DNA of 64,000 nucleotides from DASRPD01 sp035646535 (GTDB lineage: Bacteria > Actinomycetota > Acidimicrobiia > IMCC26256 > JANYLB01): assembly GCA_035646535.1 (NCBI GenBank), contig DASRPD010000051.1, positions 13,572-77,571 of the forward strand, read 5' to 3'. The notes beneath the pieces were generated by a model. It was not told where the DNA came from, did not search any database, and saw nothing but the letters and a program-made list of their open reading frames with translations. Of this stretch, positions 34,392 to 43,140 are shown piece after piece; position 1 is the first letter of the stretch; each line of letters starts with the position of its first letter. The position numbers were made by a program, and so were the translations under genes.

Positions 34392-34942
34392 GCGCGGGTC
34401 CGTCGGTCCCCGCGCCGCCGCCGAAGCTCGCAGCGCCGGGGAGCGGCACCGGGTTCCTCGGCAACCTCGCGGTTCCCGCCGAGCTCTGGTGGGCGGCCCG
34501 CGCACCCGCACCGCTCGCCGGGATGTCCTACCCCCATCGGGCTGACTGGCCGGCGCTCGCCGAGGCGGGATTCGGCGATGTCGTGTGTCTGACCGACGAT
34601 GCGTTGCGCTACGACCCCGCGCCGCTCACGGGTCACGCGTTCGCCCTCCAGGACCTCTACGTGGCCGGACCCGACGCGCCCGAGCGCGAGCTGGCCGTCG
34701 TGGGCGCCGCGGTCGACATCGTCGTCGACCGGCTCACCGCCGGTGCGGGCGTGCTCGTGCACTGCCAAGCCGGGCGGGGTCGCACCGGCACGGTCATCGG
34801 TGGCGCGCTCGTGCGCCTGGGCCACGACCCCGACACCATCCACGACTGGCTGCACCGCGCCCAGCGCATGCGCTCCAAGCGCGGCTGGCCCGAACACCCT
34901 TGGCAGGCAACCGTGCTGGCTGCGATCCCTCGCGCCACCTGA
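34388..34942 (+). CDS. Dual-specificity/tyrosine phosphatase-like protein
   Basis: 184 residues from GTG. The P-loop HCQAGRGRTGTVIGG has the Cys-x5-Arg-Thr signature of Cys-based phosphatases, preceded by a DALRYDPAPL/LQDLYVAG general-acid region. An N-terminal GFLGNLAVPAELWWAARAPAPLAGMSYPHRADWPALAEAGFGDVVCLTDD segment matches prokaryotic DSP-type proteins. Cytoplasmic, no signal. Translationally coupled to the F420 oxidoreductase. The substrate could be a phosphoprotein or a small phosphoester. Confidence 0.75.
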   Translation: MSAGPSVPAPPPKLAAPGSGTGFLGNLAVPAELWWAARAPAPLAGMSYPHRADWPALAEAGFGDVVCLTDDALRYDPAPLTGHAFALQDLYVAGPDAPERELAVVGAAVDIVVDRLTAGAGVLVHCQAGRGRTGTVIGGALVRLGHDPDTIHDWLHRAQRMRSKRGWPEHPWQATVLAAIPRAT

Positions 34943-34984
34943 ATCACGCGACCCGTCGGTTCCGGGGCGATAGTCTTGGCGCGC

Positions 34985-35000
34985 CACCACATTCGTGGTG
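34985..35000 (+). other. Small hairpin directly before the TPP riboswitch
   Basis: CACCAC (34985-34990), loop ATTC, GTGGTG (34995-35000). It lies between the phosphatase stop and the THI element and could be an upstream stem of the leader or a weak terminator for the preceding gene. Confidence 0.4.
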
Positions 35001-35003
35001 CCG

Positions 35004-35093
35004 AAACACGGGAGTCCGGTGCGCCGGGCTGAGAGGGCGGCACGCAGCCACCGACCGTTCGAACCTGACCCGGGTCATGCCGGCGCAGGGAGG
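35004..35093 (+). ncRNA. TPP riboswitch (THI element)
   Basis: All conserved THI segments are present in order: ACACGGGAGTCC (35006-35017), CTGAGAGGG (35029-35037), ACCTGACCCGGGTCATGCC (35063-35081) and GCGCAGGGAGG (35083-35093). The last segment contains the ribosome binding site GGGAGG, 4 nt before the GTG of the pyrophosphokinase gene. TPP binding would therefore hide the ribosome binding site, i.e. translational repression. It controls thiN and the linked thiamine transporter genes. Confidence 0.95.
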
Positions 35094-35097
35094 ACAC

Positions 35098-35748
35098 GTG
35101 ACGACAACCGCATGGGTGTTCACCGGCGGCGATCCCCCGGATTCCCGTTCGCTCGCGGAACACCGCCCCGACCATCTCGTCGTCGCGGCCGACTCGGGGC
35201 TGACGCACGCCCTCGCCGCGGGCGTCGCCGTCGACGTCGTCGTCGGCGACCTCGACTCGGTCGACGCGGCCGAGCTGGACCGGGCGGTGGCCGCCGAAGC
35301 GCGCGTCGAACAGCACCCGACGGACAAGAACCAGACCGACCTCGAGCTTGCACTCCACGTCGCTCGCAGGGCGGGGGCGCACCGCATCGTCGTACTCGGC
35401 GCCGGGGGCGGGCGCCTCGACCATTTCCTCGCCAACACGATGGTGCTCGCCGCTCCGGCGTTGGGCGACGTCGATATCGAGGCGCATATCGAACGCAGCC
35501 GAGTGCACGTCGTGCGAGCCGGTCGGCCCCGCGCCCTGCGCGGCGCGCCCGGGGACATCCTCACGCTGCTCCCCGTCGGCGGCGCGGCGCGCGGGGTACG
35601 GGCCACAGGAGTCCGCTGGGAGCTGCGGACCGAGGACCTCGCGTCGGGATCGAGTCGCGGGGTCAGCAACGAGATGACCGCCGAGACGGCCTTCGTCGAC
35701 CTGGACGAGGGCGTGCTGATCGCCATCCAGCCATCACCCGGGAGCTGA
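35098..35748 (+). CDS. thiN: Thiamine pyrophosphokinase
   Basis: 216 residues from GTG. Converts thiamine plus ATP to thiamine pyrophosphate plus AMP. Motifs of the TPK catalytic domain: VVAADSGLTHALAAGV, VVGDLDSVDA (Mg-binding Asp), HPTDKNQTDLELAL and LGAGGGRLDHFLANTMVL. C-terminal half is the TPK beta-sandwich (GDILTLLPVGGAARGV...GSSRGVSNEM). Sits directly behind the TPP riboswitch, giving feedback control by its product, and starts an operon with thiB, thiP and thiQ. Confidence 0.93.
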   Translation: MTTTAWVFTGGDPPDSRSLAEHRPDHLVVAADSGLTHALAAGVAVDVVVGDLDSVDAAELDRAVAAEARVEQHPTDKNQTDLELALHVARRAGAHRIVVLGAGGGRLDHFLANTMVLAAPALGDVDIEAHIERSRVHVVRAGRPRALRGAPGDILTLLPVGGAARGVRATGVRWELRTEDLASGSSRGVSNEMTAETAFVDLDEGVLIAIQPSPGS

Positions 35749-35756
35749 ACAGCCTC

Positions 35757-36824
35757 ATGAACCTGTCGTCGCACCGCAACCGACTCCGAAACCTGGCCAT
35801 CACCGTCGGCGCGCTCATCCTCGCGTCGGCCGCTCTCGTCGCGTGCTCCGACGGCGCTGACGGTCGCACCATCACCCTCGTAACCCACGATTCATTCGCG
35901 GTGGCACGAGCCGACCTCCAGGCATTCGAGCGTGCCCACGACGTCGACGTGCAGATCCTGCGGGCCGGCGACGGTGGCACCGCCCTCAACCAGGTCATCC
36001 TGACCAAGGACGCGCCGATCGGCGACGTGATGTTCGGGGTCGACAACACCTTCCTCACGCGCGCGACCGACGCCGACGTGTTCGCACCGTACGAATCACC
36101 CGAGCTCGTCGACGTTGCCGATGAGTACCAGCTCGATCCGACTCACGCGCTCACACCCATCGACACGGGCGACGTCTGTGTCGACTTCGACCGCACGGGA
36201 CTCGCCGAGGCCGGGGTCGAGCCACCGACTTCGCTCGAAGACCTCACCCGGCCCATCTACCGCGGGATGCTCGTGGCCGAGAACCCGGCCACGTCATCGC
36301 CGGGACTCGCGTTCCTCCTGGCCACGATCGCGGAGTACCACGACGGCTGGGGTGACTACTGGCAGCGGCTGCGCGACAACGACGTCCGGGTGGTCGACGG
36401 CTGGGAGCAGGCGTATTTCAGCGAGTTCAGCGGCGGCGGCGAAGCCGGCACCCGACCACTCGTCGTGTCGTACGCGTCGAGCCCACCCGCCGCGGTCCTC
36501 GACGTCGAGCCGATACCCGCGACCGCGCCTACTGCCGCCGTGCTCACGACCTGCTTCCGCCAGGTCGAGTTCGCCGGCGTCCTGCAGGGCACCGAGCATC
36601 CACGCCTCGCGAGAGACCTCGTCGATTGGATGCTCGGCGAGCAGTTCCAGGAAGGCGTGACGCAGGAGATGTTCGTCTACCCGGTACGGGCGGACGTGCC
36701 GATTCCCGAGGTGTTCGAACGCCTCGCTCCACTCCCGGAAGACCCGTTCGAGCTGAGCCCCACCGAGATCGGTGAGCATCGCGACGACTGGATCGACGAG
36801 TGGACCGACATCGTGTTGCGGTAA
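35757..36824 (+). CDS. thiB: Thiamine ABC transporter substrate-binding lipoprotein (ThiB-like)
   Basis: 355 residues. Signal peptide with lipobox LVAC (Cys30). The mature part opens ITLVTHDSFAVARADLQAFERAHDVDVQIL, matching ThiB (T-L-x-T-x-D-S-F), with GVDNTFLTRA, TPIDTGDVCVDFD and MFVYPVRADVPIPEVF typical of the family. Captures thiamine or its phosphates outside the membrane and delivers them to ThiP. The TPP-riboswitch operon and the kinase neighbour support the substrate. Begins 8 bp after thiN. Confidence 0.9.
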   Translation: MNLSSHRNRLRNLAITVGALILASAALVACSDGADGRTITLVTHDSFAVARADLQAFERAHDVDVQILRAGDGGTALNQVILTKDAPIGDVMFGVDNTFLTRATDADVFAPYESPELVDVADEYQLDPTHALTPIDTGDVCVDFDRTGLAEAGVEPPTSLEDLTRPIYRGMLVAENPATSSPGLAFLLATIAEYHDGWGDYWQRLRDNDVRVVDGWEQAYFSEFSGGGEAGTRPLVVSYASSPPAAVLDVEPIPATAPTAAVLTTCFRQVEFAGVLQGTEHPRLARDLVDWMLGEQFQEGVTQEMFVYPVRADVPIPEVFERLAPLPEDPFELSPTEIGEHRDDWIDEWTDIVLR

Positions 36825-38494
36825 CGACGTCACATCGCGCCGGTCCACGTCAACATCCGAGGCAGGCCGGCGCGTGGATGCTGCTGCCCGCCGCGATACC
36901 GCTGGCGTTCCTGGGCGTGTTCTTCGTATATCCGGTGGTCACGATCCTCGGCCGGGGGCTCTGGGCCGATGGGGGCTTGGACCTCACGCCGATCGGCGAC
37001 GTGTTCACCGACCCCGGCCTGCGCCACGTGGTGTGGTTCACGCTGGTCCAGGCCGGCCTGTCGACCGTGCTGACGTTGGCCATCGGGCTCAGCGGCGCGT
37101 ATCTGTTCGCCCGGGTGAGCTTCCCGGGGCGCGGGTTCCTGCACGCTGCGGTCACCGTGCCGTTCGTGCTCCCCACCGTCGTGGTGGGGTCCGCGTTCCT
37201 CGCGCTGCTGGGTGGTCACGGTCCCGTCGCGTTCCTCGGTCTCAACGGGACGCTCGGTGCGATCCTCATCGCCCACGTCTTCTTCAACTACGCGGTGGTC
37301 GTCCGCACGGTCGGGGGGTTCTGGTCGCACCTCGACCCGAGACGCGAAGAAGCCGCACGCGTGCTCGGCGCCGGACGGGTCCGAACGTTCTGGCACGTGA
37401 CGCTCCCCGCGCTCCGGCCGGCAATCGCCGCCGCGACCGCGATCGTGTTCCTCTTCACGTTCACCAGCTTCGGGATCATCCTCATCCTGGGTGGACCACA
37501 ACGAGCCACGATCGAGACCGAGATCTACCGCCAGACCGCGGTGCTCTTGGACCTGCGCACGGCGGCCGCACTGACAATCGTCCAGCTCGTCGCGGTCGTC
37601 GTCCTGCTTGGATTGACCGGCTTCGCGGGCGGGCGGCGCGCCCTCGACCTCCGCGCCGCGGCAACAACCAGGCGGCGGCCTCGCTCCGCGGGTGGCCGGG
37701 CGTTCGTCATCGTGAACCTCGTGGTGATGGCGGGGTTGCTCGGCGCCCCACTCGGGCTGCTCGTCCAGCGATCCTTCGCGACACCCGACGGACCGAGCTT
37801 GGGTTTCTACCGCGCGCTCGGAGACTTGGGTGCCGACAGTGTCTTCATCGTCCCGCCGATCGAAGCCGTCCGGAACTCGATCGAGTTCGCGCTGGCGACC
37901 ACCGTCATCTCCCTGGTCGTCGGGGGCCTCGCGTCGGTCGTCATCGTCGCGCGCGAACAACGGGGGAACCGACTCGCCCGCTCGCTCGACGGCGTACTCG
38001 CGCTGCCGCTCGGGGTATCGGCGGTCACCGTCGGATTCGGGTTTCTGATTGCCCTGGACTCGCCGCCCCTGAACCTCAGGACGTCCTGGTGGCTCATCCC
38101 GATCGCCCATTCGCTGATCGCGGTGCCGTTCGTCATCCGCACCATGAGCCCGTTGCTGCGGGCGATCGATCCGAGACTGCGCGAAGCCGCGGCGGTGCTG
38201 GGCGCGTCTCCGGCGCGCGTGTGGCGTGAGATCGACCTGCGTATCGGCGGCCGGGCCGCCGGCATCGCGGCCGGCTTCGCGTTCGCGATCAGCCTCGGTG
38301 AGTTCGGCGCGACCGCGTTCATCGTCCGCCCAGACCGCCCGACCCTGCCCGTCGTGATCTACCGACTCCTGGGGCGCCCCGGGCCGACACCATTCGGAGC
38401 TGCGATGGCCGCGAGCGTGATCCTCATCGCGCTCACCCTGACCGCGGTGGTCGTGATCGAACGCTTCCGCGTGCCCGGCGCGGGCGAGTTCTGA
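36800..38494 (+). CDS. thiP: Thiamine ABC transporter permease (ThiP-like)
   Basis: 564 residues, two fused permease domains with about twelve helices. EAA loops are visible in both halves: DPRREEAARVLGAGRVRTFWHVTLP and DPRLREAAAVLGASPARVWREIDL. GTG 36800 overlaps thiB by 25 bp; the next in-frame start would remove the cytoplasmic leader. Product forms the membrane channel with ThiQ as ATPase. Confidence 0.9.
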   Translation: MDRHRVAVTTSHRAGPRQHPRQAGAWMLLPAAIPLAFLGVFFVYPVVTILGRGLWADGGLDLTPIGDVFTDPGLRHVVWFTLVQAGLSTVLTLAIGLSGAYLFARVSFPGRGFLHAAVTVPFVLPTVVVGSAFLALLGGHGPVAFLGLNGTLGAILIAHVFFNYAVVVRTVGGFWSHLDPRREEAARVLGAGRVRTFWHVTLPALRPAIAAATAIVFLFTFTSFGIILILGGPQRATIETEIYRQTAVLLDLRTAAALTIVQLVAVVVLLGLTGFAGGRRALDLRAAATTRRRPRSAGGRAFVIVNLVVMAGLLGAPLGLLVQRSFATPDGPSLGFYRALGDLGADSVFIVPPIEAVRNSIEFALATTVISLVVGGLASVVIVAREQRGNRLARSLDGVLALPLGVSAVTVGFGFLIALDSPPLNLRTSWWLIPIAHSLIAVPFVIRTMSPLLRAIDPRLREAAAVLGASPARVWREIDLRIGGRAAGIAAGFAFAISLGEFGATAFIVRPDRPTLPVVIYRLLGRPGPTPFGAAMAASVILIALTLTAVVVIERFRVPGAGEF

Positions 38495-38505
38495 GGCGGG
38501 CACCG

Positions 38506-39504
38506 ATGCTGGAGGCGAGCGAGCTGACCTTGGACTACGGAGCCGTCCGCGCGCTCGACCACGTCGATCTCGAGGTCCCGACCGGCGATGTCCTCAGCGT
38601 GCTCGGGCCGAGCGGGAGTGGCAAGAGCACCTTGCTGCGCGTGATCGCCGGGCTGGAACCCGGCGCGACGGGTTCGGTGCGCTGGAGCGGCGAGGACCTG
38701 AGCTCCGTTCCCACGCATCGACGGCAGTTCGGTCTCATGTTCCAGGACCACATGCTCTTTGCTCATCGCGACGTGGTGGCCAACGTCGAGTTCGGCCTCC
38801 GAATGCACGGCGCGTCGCGGCGCGTCGCGTCCGAACGAGCACGGCGCGCCCTCACCCTCGTCGGGCTCGCGGGGTACGAGAGCCGTCGCACCCACGAATT
38901 GTCGGGAGGTGAGCAGCAACGGGTGGCACTGGCACGCGCCATCGCGCCCGAACCGCGGCTCCTGCTCCTCGACGAACCCTTCGGCTCGCTGGACCGCGCG
39001 CTGCGCGACCGTCTGCTCGTCGAGCTGCGGGAGCTGTTCACCGAGCTCGGCATCACCGCGGTGTTCGTGACCCACGACCACGACGAGGCGTTCGCGATCG
39101 CCGACCATGTCCTCATCCTCCGAGCCGGTCGCGCGGAGCAGCTCGGCGACCCGGTCGAGGTCTGGCGCGCGCCGGCCACCGAGTTCACGGCTCGTTTCCT
39201 CGGCTTCGTCAACACGATCGATGTCGACGGCGACCGCTTGCTCGCCCGCGCCGACGGAATCCGGATCGGGACCGAAGGCACCATCGAGGCGACCGTGACC
39301 GCGTGCACCTTCCGCCGTGATCACTTCCTCGTGACCGCCGTCGCCGGATCGGCGCGCTATGAGATCACGGTCTCCGCCGACGACCGCACCGTCCCGAGCG
39401 TCGGCGACACCGTGATGCTCGAGGTCGACGAGCGAGCGGCGCGGCGGTACCCACCCTCCGCGGCCGATCCCGCGACGGACCCCTCGACGGACCCCTCGAG
39501 CTAG
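38506..39504 (+). CDS. thiQ: Thiamine ABC transporter ATP-binding protein (ThiQ-like)
   Basis: 332 residues. Walker A GPSGSGKST, signature LSGGEQQRVALARAI, Walker B LLLLDEPFGSLD and H-loop VFVTHDHDEAF; a C-terminal TOBE-like extension (about 235-320) is longer than in proteobacterial ThiQ and resembles iron/spermidine-type ATPases. The tail ends in a duplicated DPSTDPSS caused by a short direct repeat (GGACCCCTCGA). Last gene of the TPP-controlled operon. Family is certain; thiamine specificity rests on context. Confidence 0.88.
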   Translation: MLEASELTLDYGAVRALDHVDLEVPTGDVLSVLGPSGSGKSTLLRVIAGLEPGATGSVRWSGEDLSSVPTHRRQFGLMFQDHMLFAHRDVVANVEFGLRMHGASRRVASERARRALTLVGLAGYESRRTHELSGGEQQRVALARAIAPEPRLLLLDEPFGSLDRALRDRLLVELRELFTELGITAVFVTHDHDEAFAIADHVLILRAGRAEQLGDPVEVWRAPATEFTARFLGFVNTIDVDGDRLLARADGIRIGTEGTIEATVTACTFRRDHFLVTAVAGSARYEITVSADDRTVPSVGDTVMLEVDERAARRYPPSAADPATDPSTDPSS

Positions 39505-39550
39505 CGTCGACCGGCGCGCTCAGAGCCGGCCGCCGGCGACCGTAGACTCG

Positions 39551-39587
39551 ACCCAGGGCCCACCGTCACACCCAGGGCCCACCGTCA
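39551..39587. repeat. 19-bp-period tandem duplication before a VOC gene
   Basis: ACCCAGGGCCCACCGTCA occurs twice in a row (39551-39568 and 39570-39587), upstream of the VOC gene at 39615. Probably replication slippage; it may alter spacing in the promoter region. Confidence 0.6.
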
Positions 39588-39614
39588 TGCAGGCATCACC
39601 CAAGGAGGGCGGGC

Positions 39615-40208
39615 ATGAGCGAGACGGCACACTCCGAGACCGACGAGCACGATCGGCCCTACTGGCGGGGAATCAACCACCTCGCGATGGTCACCGCGGA
39701 CATGGACGCCACCGTGCGGTTCTATGACGGCGTGCTCGGCATGCGCCTCGTCGTCACCACGATGGCCGGCCCGATGCGTCACTACTTCTTCGAGCTCGGC
39801 CCGGAGAACACGATTGCCTTCTTCGAATGGGCCGACGCCCCCCGGTTCGAGAAGCCGGCCGGGATCCCCGACGCCGCCGCGGGACAGTTCGACCATCTGT
39901 CCTTCAACGTGGCCGACGAGGAAGCGCTCCTCAGTCTGCGCAAACGGCTGCTGGCTGCCGGATGCGAGATCACCGACATCGTCGATCACGGCTTCATCCA
40001 CTCCGTCTACTTCCACGACAACAACGGCATCGCGCTCGAGGCGAGCTGCTGGTTGACCGACGGGACCGGCCGGCCCGCCGATTACGGCGACCCGGCGCTC
40101 TTCTCGGATCCGGACCCGGTACCGGCAGTGGACGAGCTTCGCCGGCACGGCCGAGTCGAGACCACGCCGCACACCCGTCTGGCCAGTGGACGCCTCGAAC
40201 GCCTCTGA
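39615..40208 (+). CDS. VOC/glyoxalase-superfamily protein
   Basis: 197 residues. INHLAMVTADMDATVRFYDGVLGMRLV opens a vicinal-oxygen-chelate fold with metal-ligand positions His and later Glu (AGQFDHLSFNVADEE, IALEASCW). GGAGGGCGGGC precedes the ATG. The family includes dioxygenases, isomerases and epimerases, so no reaction can be assigned. Stands alone between the thiamine operon and the two-component system. Confidence 0.8.
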   Translation: MSETAHSETDEHDRPYWRGINHLAMVTADMDATVRFYDGVLGMRLVVTTMAGPMRHYFFELGPENTIAFFEWADAPRFEKPAGIPDAAAGQFDHLSFNVADEEALLSLRKRLLAAGCEITDIVDHGFIHSVYFHDNNGIALEASCWLTDGTGRPADYGDPALFSDPDPVPAVDELRRHGRVETTPHTRLASGRLERL

Positions 40209-40349
40209 GCGCTCCGCCCCGGCTCCCACGGCTCCGCCGCCATCCCGCCCGGAGCCGGCGACGGAGTCGGAGGCGCCGCCGGGGCGTCTGCACAGGATCT
40301 CCACAGTCTCGGGGGGACTCACGAACGGCCAAGTCCGTATCCTGGATGC

Positions 40350-41096
40350 GTGCTTGCTGCCGCCGCGGTGAACCCGACCCGCACGATCCTGGTGATAGAG
40401 GACGAACAGTCCATCGCGCAGGCCGTCGCGGCCCGGTTGCGGAGCGAGGGGTACTCCGTCGAGACCGCCGGAGACGGGCCCACCGGCGTCGAAGCGTGTG
40501 CTCGCCTGAACCCCGATCTCGTGGTGCTCGACCTCATGCTCCCGGGCATGGACGGCCTCGAGGTCTGCGAGCGGATCCAAGCTCGGCGGTCGGTACCGGT
40601 TCTCATGCTCACCGCCCGCGACTCCGAGGCCGATCTCGTCTTGGGATTGACGGTCGGCGCCGATGACTACCTGACCAAGCCATTCGGCTCGCGCGAGCTC
40701 GTGGCCCGCGTTCACGCGCTCTTCCGGCGAACCGACCGGGCTCGCGCCGACGCCGCGGCGGACCCGGGTGCCGCCCGCTCACACCTGTCGATCGGTGACA
40801 TCGAGATCGACACGGCGGGGCGCGTCACCACCCGACTCGGCACCATCGTGCACCTCACCCCCACCGAGTTCGACCTGCTGGTCTTTCTCGCGGCCGAGCC
40901 GGGGACGGTCCGCACTCGGGAGGAGCTCCTCGCGCACGTGTGGGACGAGCCGATGGTCTCGAGTGGCCGTACCGTGGACTCACATGTACGCGCGCTGCGC
41001 CGCAAGCTGGGTCCCGAGCTCGTCCGAACCGTCCACGGCGTGGGCTACGCAGTGACCGATGACGCGGCGGTCGAGTCGGAGCCAACGGGTTCATGA
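40350..41096 (+). CDS. OmpR/PhoB-type response regulator
   Basis: 248 residues from GTG 40350 (GTG 40368 is an alternative). Receiver: acidic pair in ILVIEDEQS, phospho-acceptor Asp61 in VVLDLMLPG, Thr88 and Lys110 (DDYLTKPFG). C-terminal winged helix: LTPTEFDLLVFLAAEPGTVRTREELLAHVWD and RTVDSHVRALRRKLG. Its stop overlaps the kinase ATG (ATGA). GTATCCT lies just upstream as possible -10. Target genes unknown; ribB downstream is a candidate. Confidence 0.94.
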   Translation: MLAAAAVNPTRTILVIEDEQSIAQAVAARLRSEGYSVETAGDGPTGVEACARLNPDLVVLDLMLPGMDGLEVCERIQARRSVPVLMLTARDSEADLVLGLTVGADDYLTKPFGSRELVARVHALFRRTDRARADAAADPGAARSHLSIGDIEIDTAGRVTTRLGTIVHLTPTEFDLLVFLAAEPGTVRTREELLAHVWDEPMVSSGRTVDSHVRALRRKLGPELVRTVHGVGYAVTDDAAVESEPTGS

Positions 41097-42115
41097 AGCG
41101 TGATGAGCTGATCCGCCCACTCAGCAGGTTCTCGTCGATCAAGCTCCGCATCGGCGCGCTCGTGATCGTCGCGATCGCGGTGACGGTCGCGGTCTTCTAC
41201 GTGGGGGTGCACTCCGGGTTCTGGCCGTCGGTGAGCGGCGTGGTCGCCGGTGCCATCGCGCTCATGATGGTGCGCCTCCTCGCGCACGGGATCACCACGC
41301 CGCTCGCCGAGATGGCCGACGCGACCGAGGCGATGGCGCGAGGTGACTACAGCCAGCGAGTCCACGTCACCTCCAAGGACGAAGTGGGCACGCTCGCGCG
41401 ATCGTTCAACCAGATGGCCGCCGAGCTCGAAGCCACCGACCGGATCCGCCGTGATCTCGTCGCCAACGTGAGCCACGAGCTCCGGACTCCGATCACCGCG
41501 CTCCAGGCGCGCCTGGAGAATCTCGTCGACGGCGTGGAGGAGACCGATCCCGAGACGCTCGCCACCATGCTGGCCCAGGTCGAACGCCTCGGCCGGCTCG
41601 TCACCCAGCTGCTCGACCTCTCCCGGTTGGAGTCGGGCTCGGTGCCGCTCGACCGCCAGGCTTTCGCGGTAGGCCCGGTGCTGACTCACGTGGTTCGAGA
41701 ATCTCGCCTCCACGCGCCCGGGCTCGATATGACGGTCAACGTGCAACCCGAGTCGCTCGCCGCGGACGGTGATCCCGAGCGCGTGCACCAGGTCGTTGCC
41801 AACCTGCTCGAGAACGCGGTACGCCACTCACCTCGCGGCGGCGCCATCACCGTGCAGGCACACTGTGACGACGGTGGCGTCCGCATCGAGGTCACCGACG
41901 AGGGTCCGGGCATCCCCGATGCCGACGCGACTCGCGTCTTCGAACGCTTCTATCGATCCGACTCGGCTCGTGCCGCCCAAGATGGCGGCGCCGGCCTCGG
42001 GCTCGCGATCGCACAATGGATCGTCGAGCTCCATGGCGGAGAGATCCATCCCGAACGACGAAGACCGCACGGTTGTCGGATGGTCGTGACCATCCCAGCC
42101 GCGGCGCACGCGTGA
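41093..42115 (+). CDS. Membrane sensor histidine kinase
   Basis: 340 residues. Two adjacent helices (about 20-38 and 44-64) leave almost no extracytoplasmic loop, so it probably senses within the membrane or cytoplasm. HAMP follows (about 60-115), then HisKA with His128 in NVSHELRTP and HATPase motifs NLLENAVRHS, DEGPGIP and GAGLGLAIAQWIV. Partner of the preceding regulator. Thirteen bp later ribB begins on the same strand, after CAGGAGGA. Confidence 0.94.
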   Translation: MKRDELIRPLSRFSSIKLRIGALVIVAIAVTVAVFYVGVHSGFWPSVSGVVAGAIALMMVRLLAHGITTPLAEMADATEAMARGDYSQRVHVTSKDEVGTLARSFNQMAAELEATDRIRRDLVANVSHELRTPITALQARLENLVDGVEETDPETLATMLAQVERLGRLVTQLLDLSRLESGSVPLDRQAFAVGPVLTHVVRESRLHAPGLDMTVNVQPESLAADGDPERVHQVVANLLENAVRHSPRGGAITVQAHCDDGGVRIEVTDEGPGIPDADATRVFERFYRSDSARAAQDGGAGLGLAIAQWIVELHGGEIHPERRRPHGCRMVVTIPAAAHA

Positions 42116-42128
42116 CCCAGGAGGAACT

Positions 42129-42779
42129 GTGACCAGGAAGCCGACCGAAGTCGACGAGGCGCTCCAGCGAATCCGCCGGGGCGAGATGGTGCTCGTCGCC
42201 GACGACGAAGACCGCGAGAACGAGGGTGACCTCACGATGGCCGCGAGCTGGGTCACGGCCGAGGCCATCAACTTCATGCTCCGCTGGGCACGCGGCCTGG
42301 TCTGCATGCCGTGTGATCCGGCGCGACTCGATGAGCTCGAGGTCGCGCCCATGCTCCCCCCCGGCCAGGAAGGCTGCGACACCGCCTTCTCGGTCACCAT
42401 CGACCACCGCGACGCCGGAAGCGGGATCGGCGCGGCCGACCGCGCGACCACGATCCGATCCATCGTGGACGCCAAGACCCGGCCCGACGATCTCGTGCGC
42501 CCCGGTCACGTCTTTCCGCTCCGCGCCCGACCGGGTGGCGTGATGGAACGCCGGGGCCACACCGAGGCGGCCGTCGATCTTGCCCGGCTCGCCGGTCTCC
42601 CCCCCGTCGCCGTGATCTGCGAGGTCCTGCACGACGACGGCTCACCGGCGCGCCTGCCCTTCCTCGAGCTGTTCGCGGCAGAGCACCGGATCGCGATCAT
42701 CTCGGTCGAACAGGTCGCGGCACATCGCTTCGCGCTCTCCGAAGACGCCGATCCCTCCGCGCGCCCCCTGCTCCTCTGA
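42129..42779 (+). CDS. ribB: 3,4-Dihydroxy-2-butanone-4-phosphate synthase (RibB)
   Basis: 216 residues from GTG, preceded by AGGAGGA. Makes the four-carbon unit of riboflavin from ribulose 5-phosphate. Signature DDEDRENEGDL (about 26-36), CMPCDPARLDEL, DHRDAGSGIGAADRATTI and HVFPLRARPGGVMERRGHTEAAVDLARLAGL. A stand-alone RibB without the GTP cyclohydrolase II domain. Placement as third gene behind a two-component system, away from other rib genes, is unusual. Confidence 0.95.
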   Translation: MTRKPTEVDEALQRIRRGEMVLVADDEDRENEGDLTMAASWVTAEAINFMLRWARGLVCMPCDPARLDELEVAPMLPPGQEGCDTAFSVTIDHRDAGSGIGAADRATTIRSIVDAKTRPDDLVRPGHVFPLRARPGGVMERRGHTEAAVDLARLAGLPPVAVICEVLHDDGSPARLPFLELFAAEHRIAIISVEQVAAHRFALSEDADPSARPLLL

Positions 42780-42861
42780 CATCACGACGGCCGGCGACCA
42801 TCCTCGGTCGGCGCTGAGCGGGTGCCGTCCGACGACGACGCGGTGAACAACGTTGGCGAGC

Positions 42862-43113
42862 TCAGGGGGCCTCACCGATCTCTCGGAGGGCTGCGGCGAG
42901 GGCCGCTCGAAGCCTCCGGGTCGTGTCGGGCGAGAGATGCGCGATCACGCCGAGCCCGGCGCGGCCAACCTCCTCCAGCGTCAGCACGACGCGCAGCTCG
43001 CCCTCACCGCAGCCGTCGCACGCATCTTCGAGGGCAACGGCCCACGAGGCCCCGGGACGTTCCTCGTCGTCGGCCGGGTGATCGTCGCGGGCATCATCGA
43101 TCGAGCGGCGCAT
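42862..43113 (-). CDS. Hypothetical 83-residue protein
   Basis: Starts ATG (complement of 43111-43113) with AGGAG 6 nt upstream. Acidic N-terminus (DDARDDHPADDEERPG), central EDACDGCGEGELRVVLTLEEVGRAGLGVIAHL with a CxxC pair, and a C-terminal amphipathic helix (TRRLRAALAAALREIGEAP). No family recognised. It follows the YhhN gene by 27 bp on the same strand and is probably cotranscribed. A good ribosome site and balanced composition argue it is expressed. Confidence 0.6.
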   Translation of the reverse strand: MRRSIDDARDDHPADDEERPGASWAVALEDACDGCGEGELRVVLTLEEVGRAGLGVIAHLSPDTTRRLRAALAAALREIGEAP

Positions 43114-43140
43114 GCTGAGCTCCTCGTCGTCGCGGGCCGG

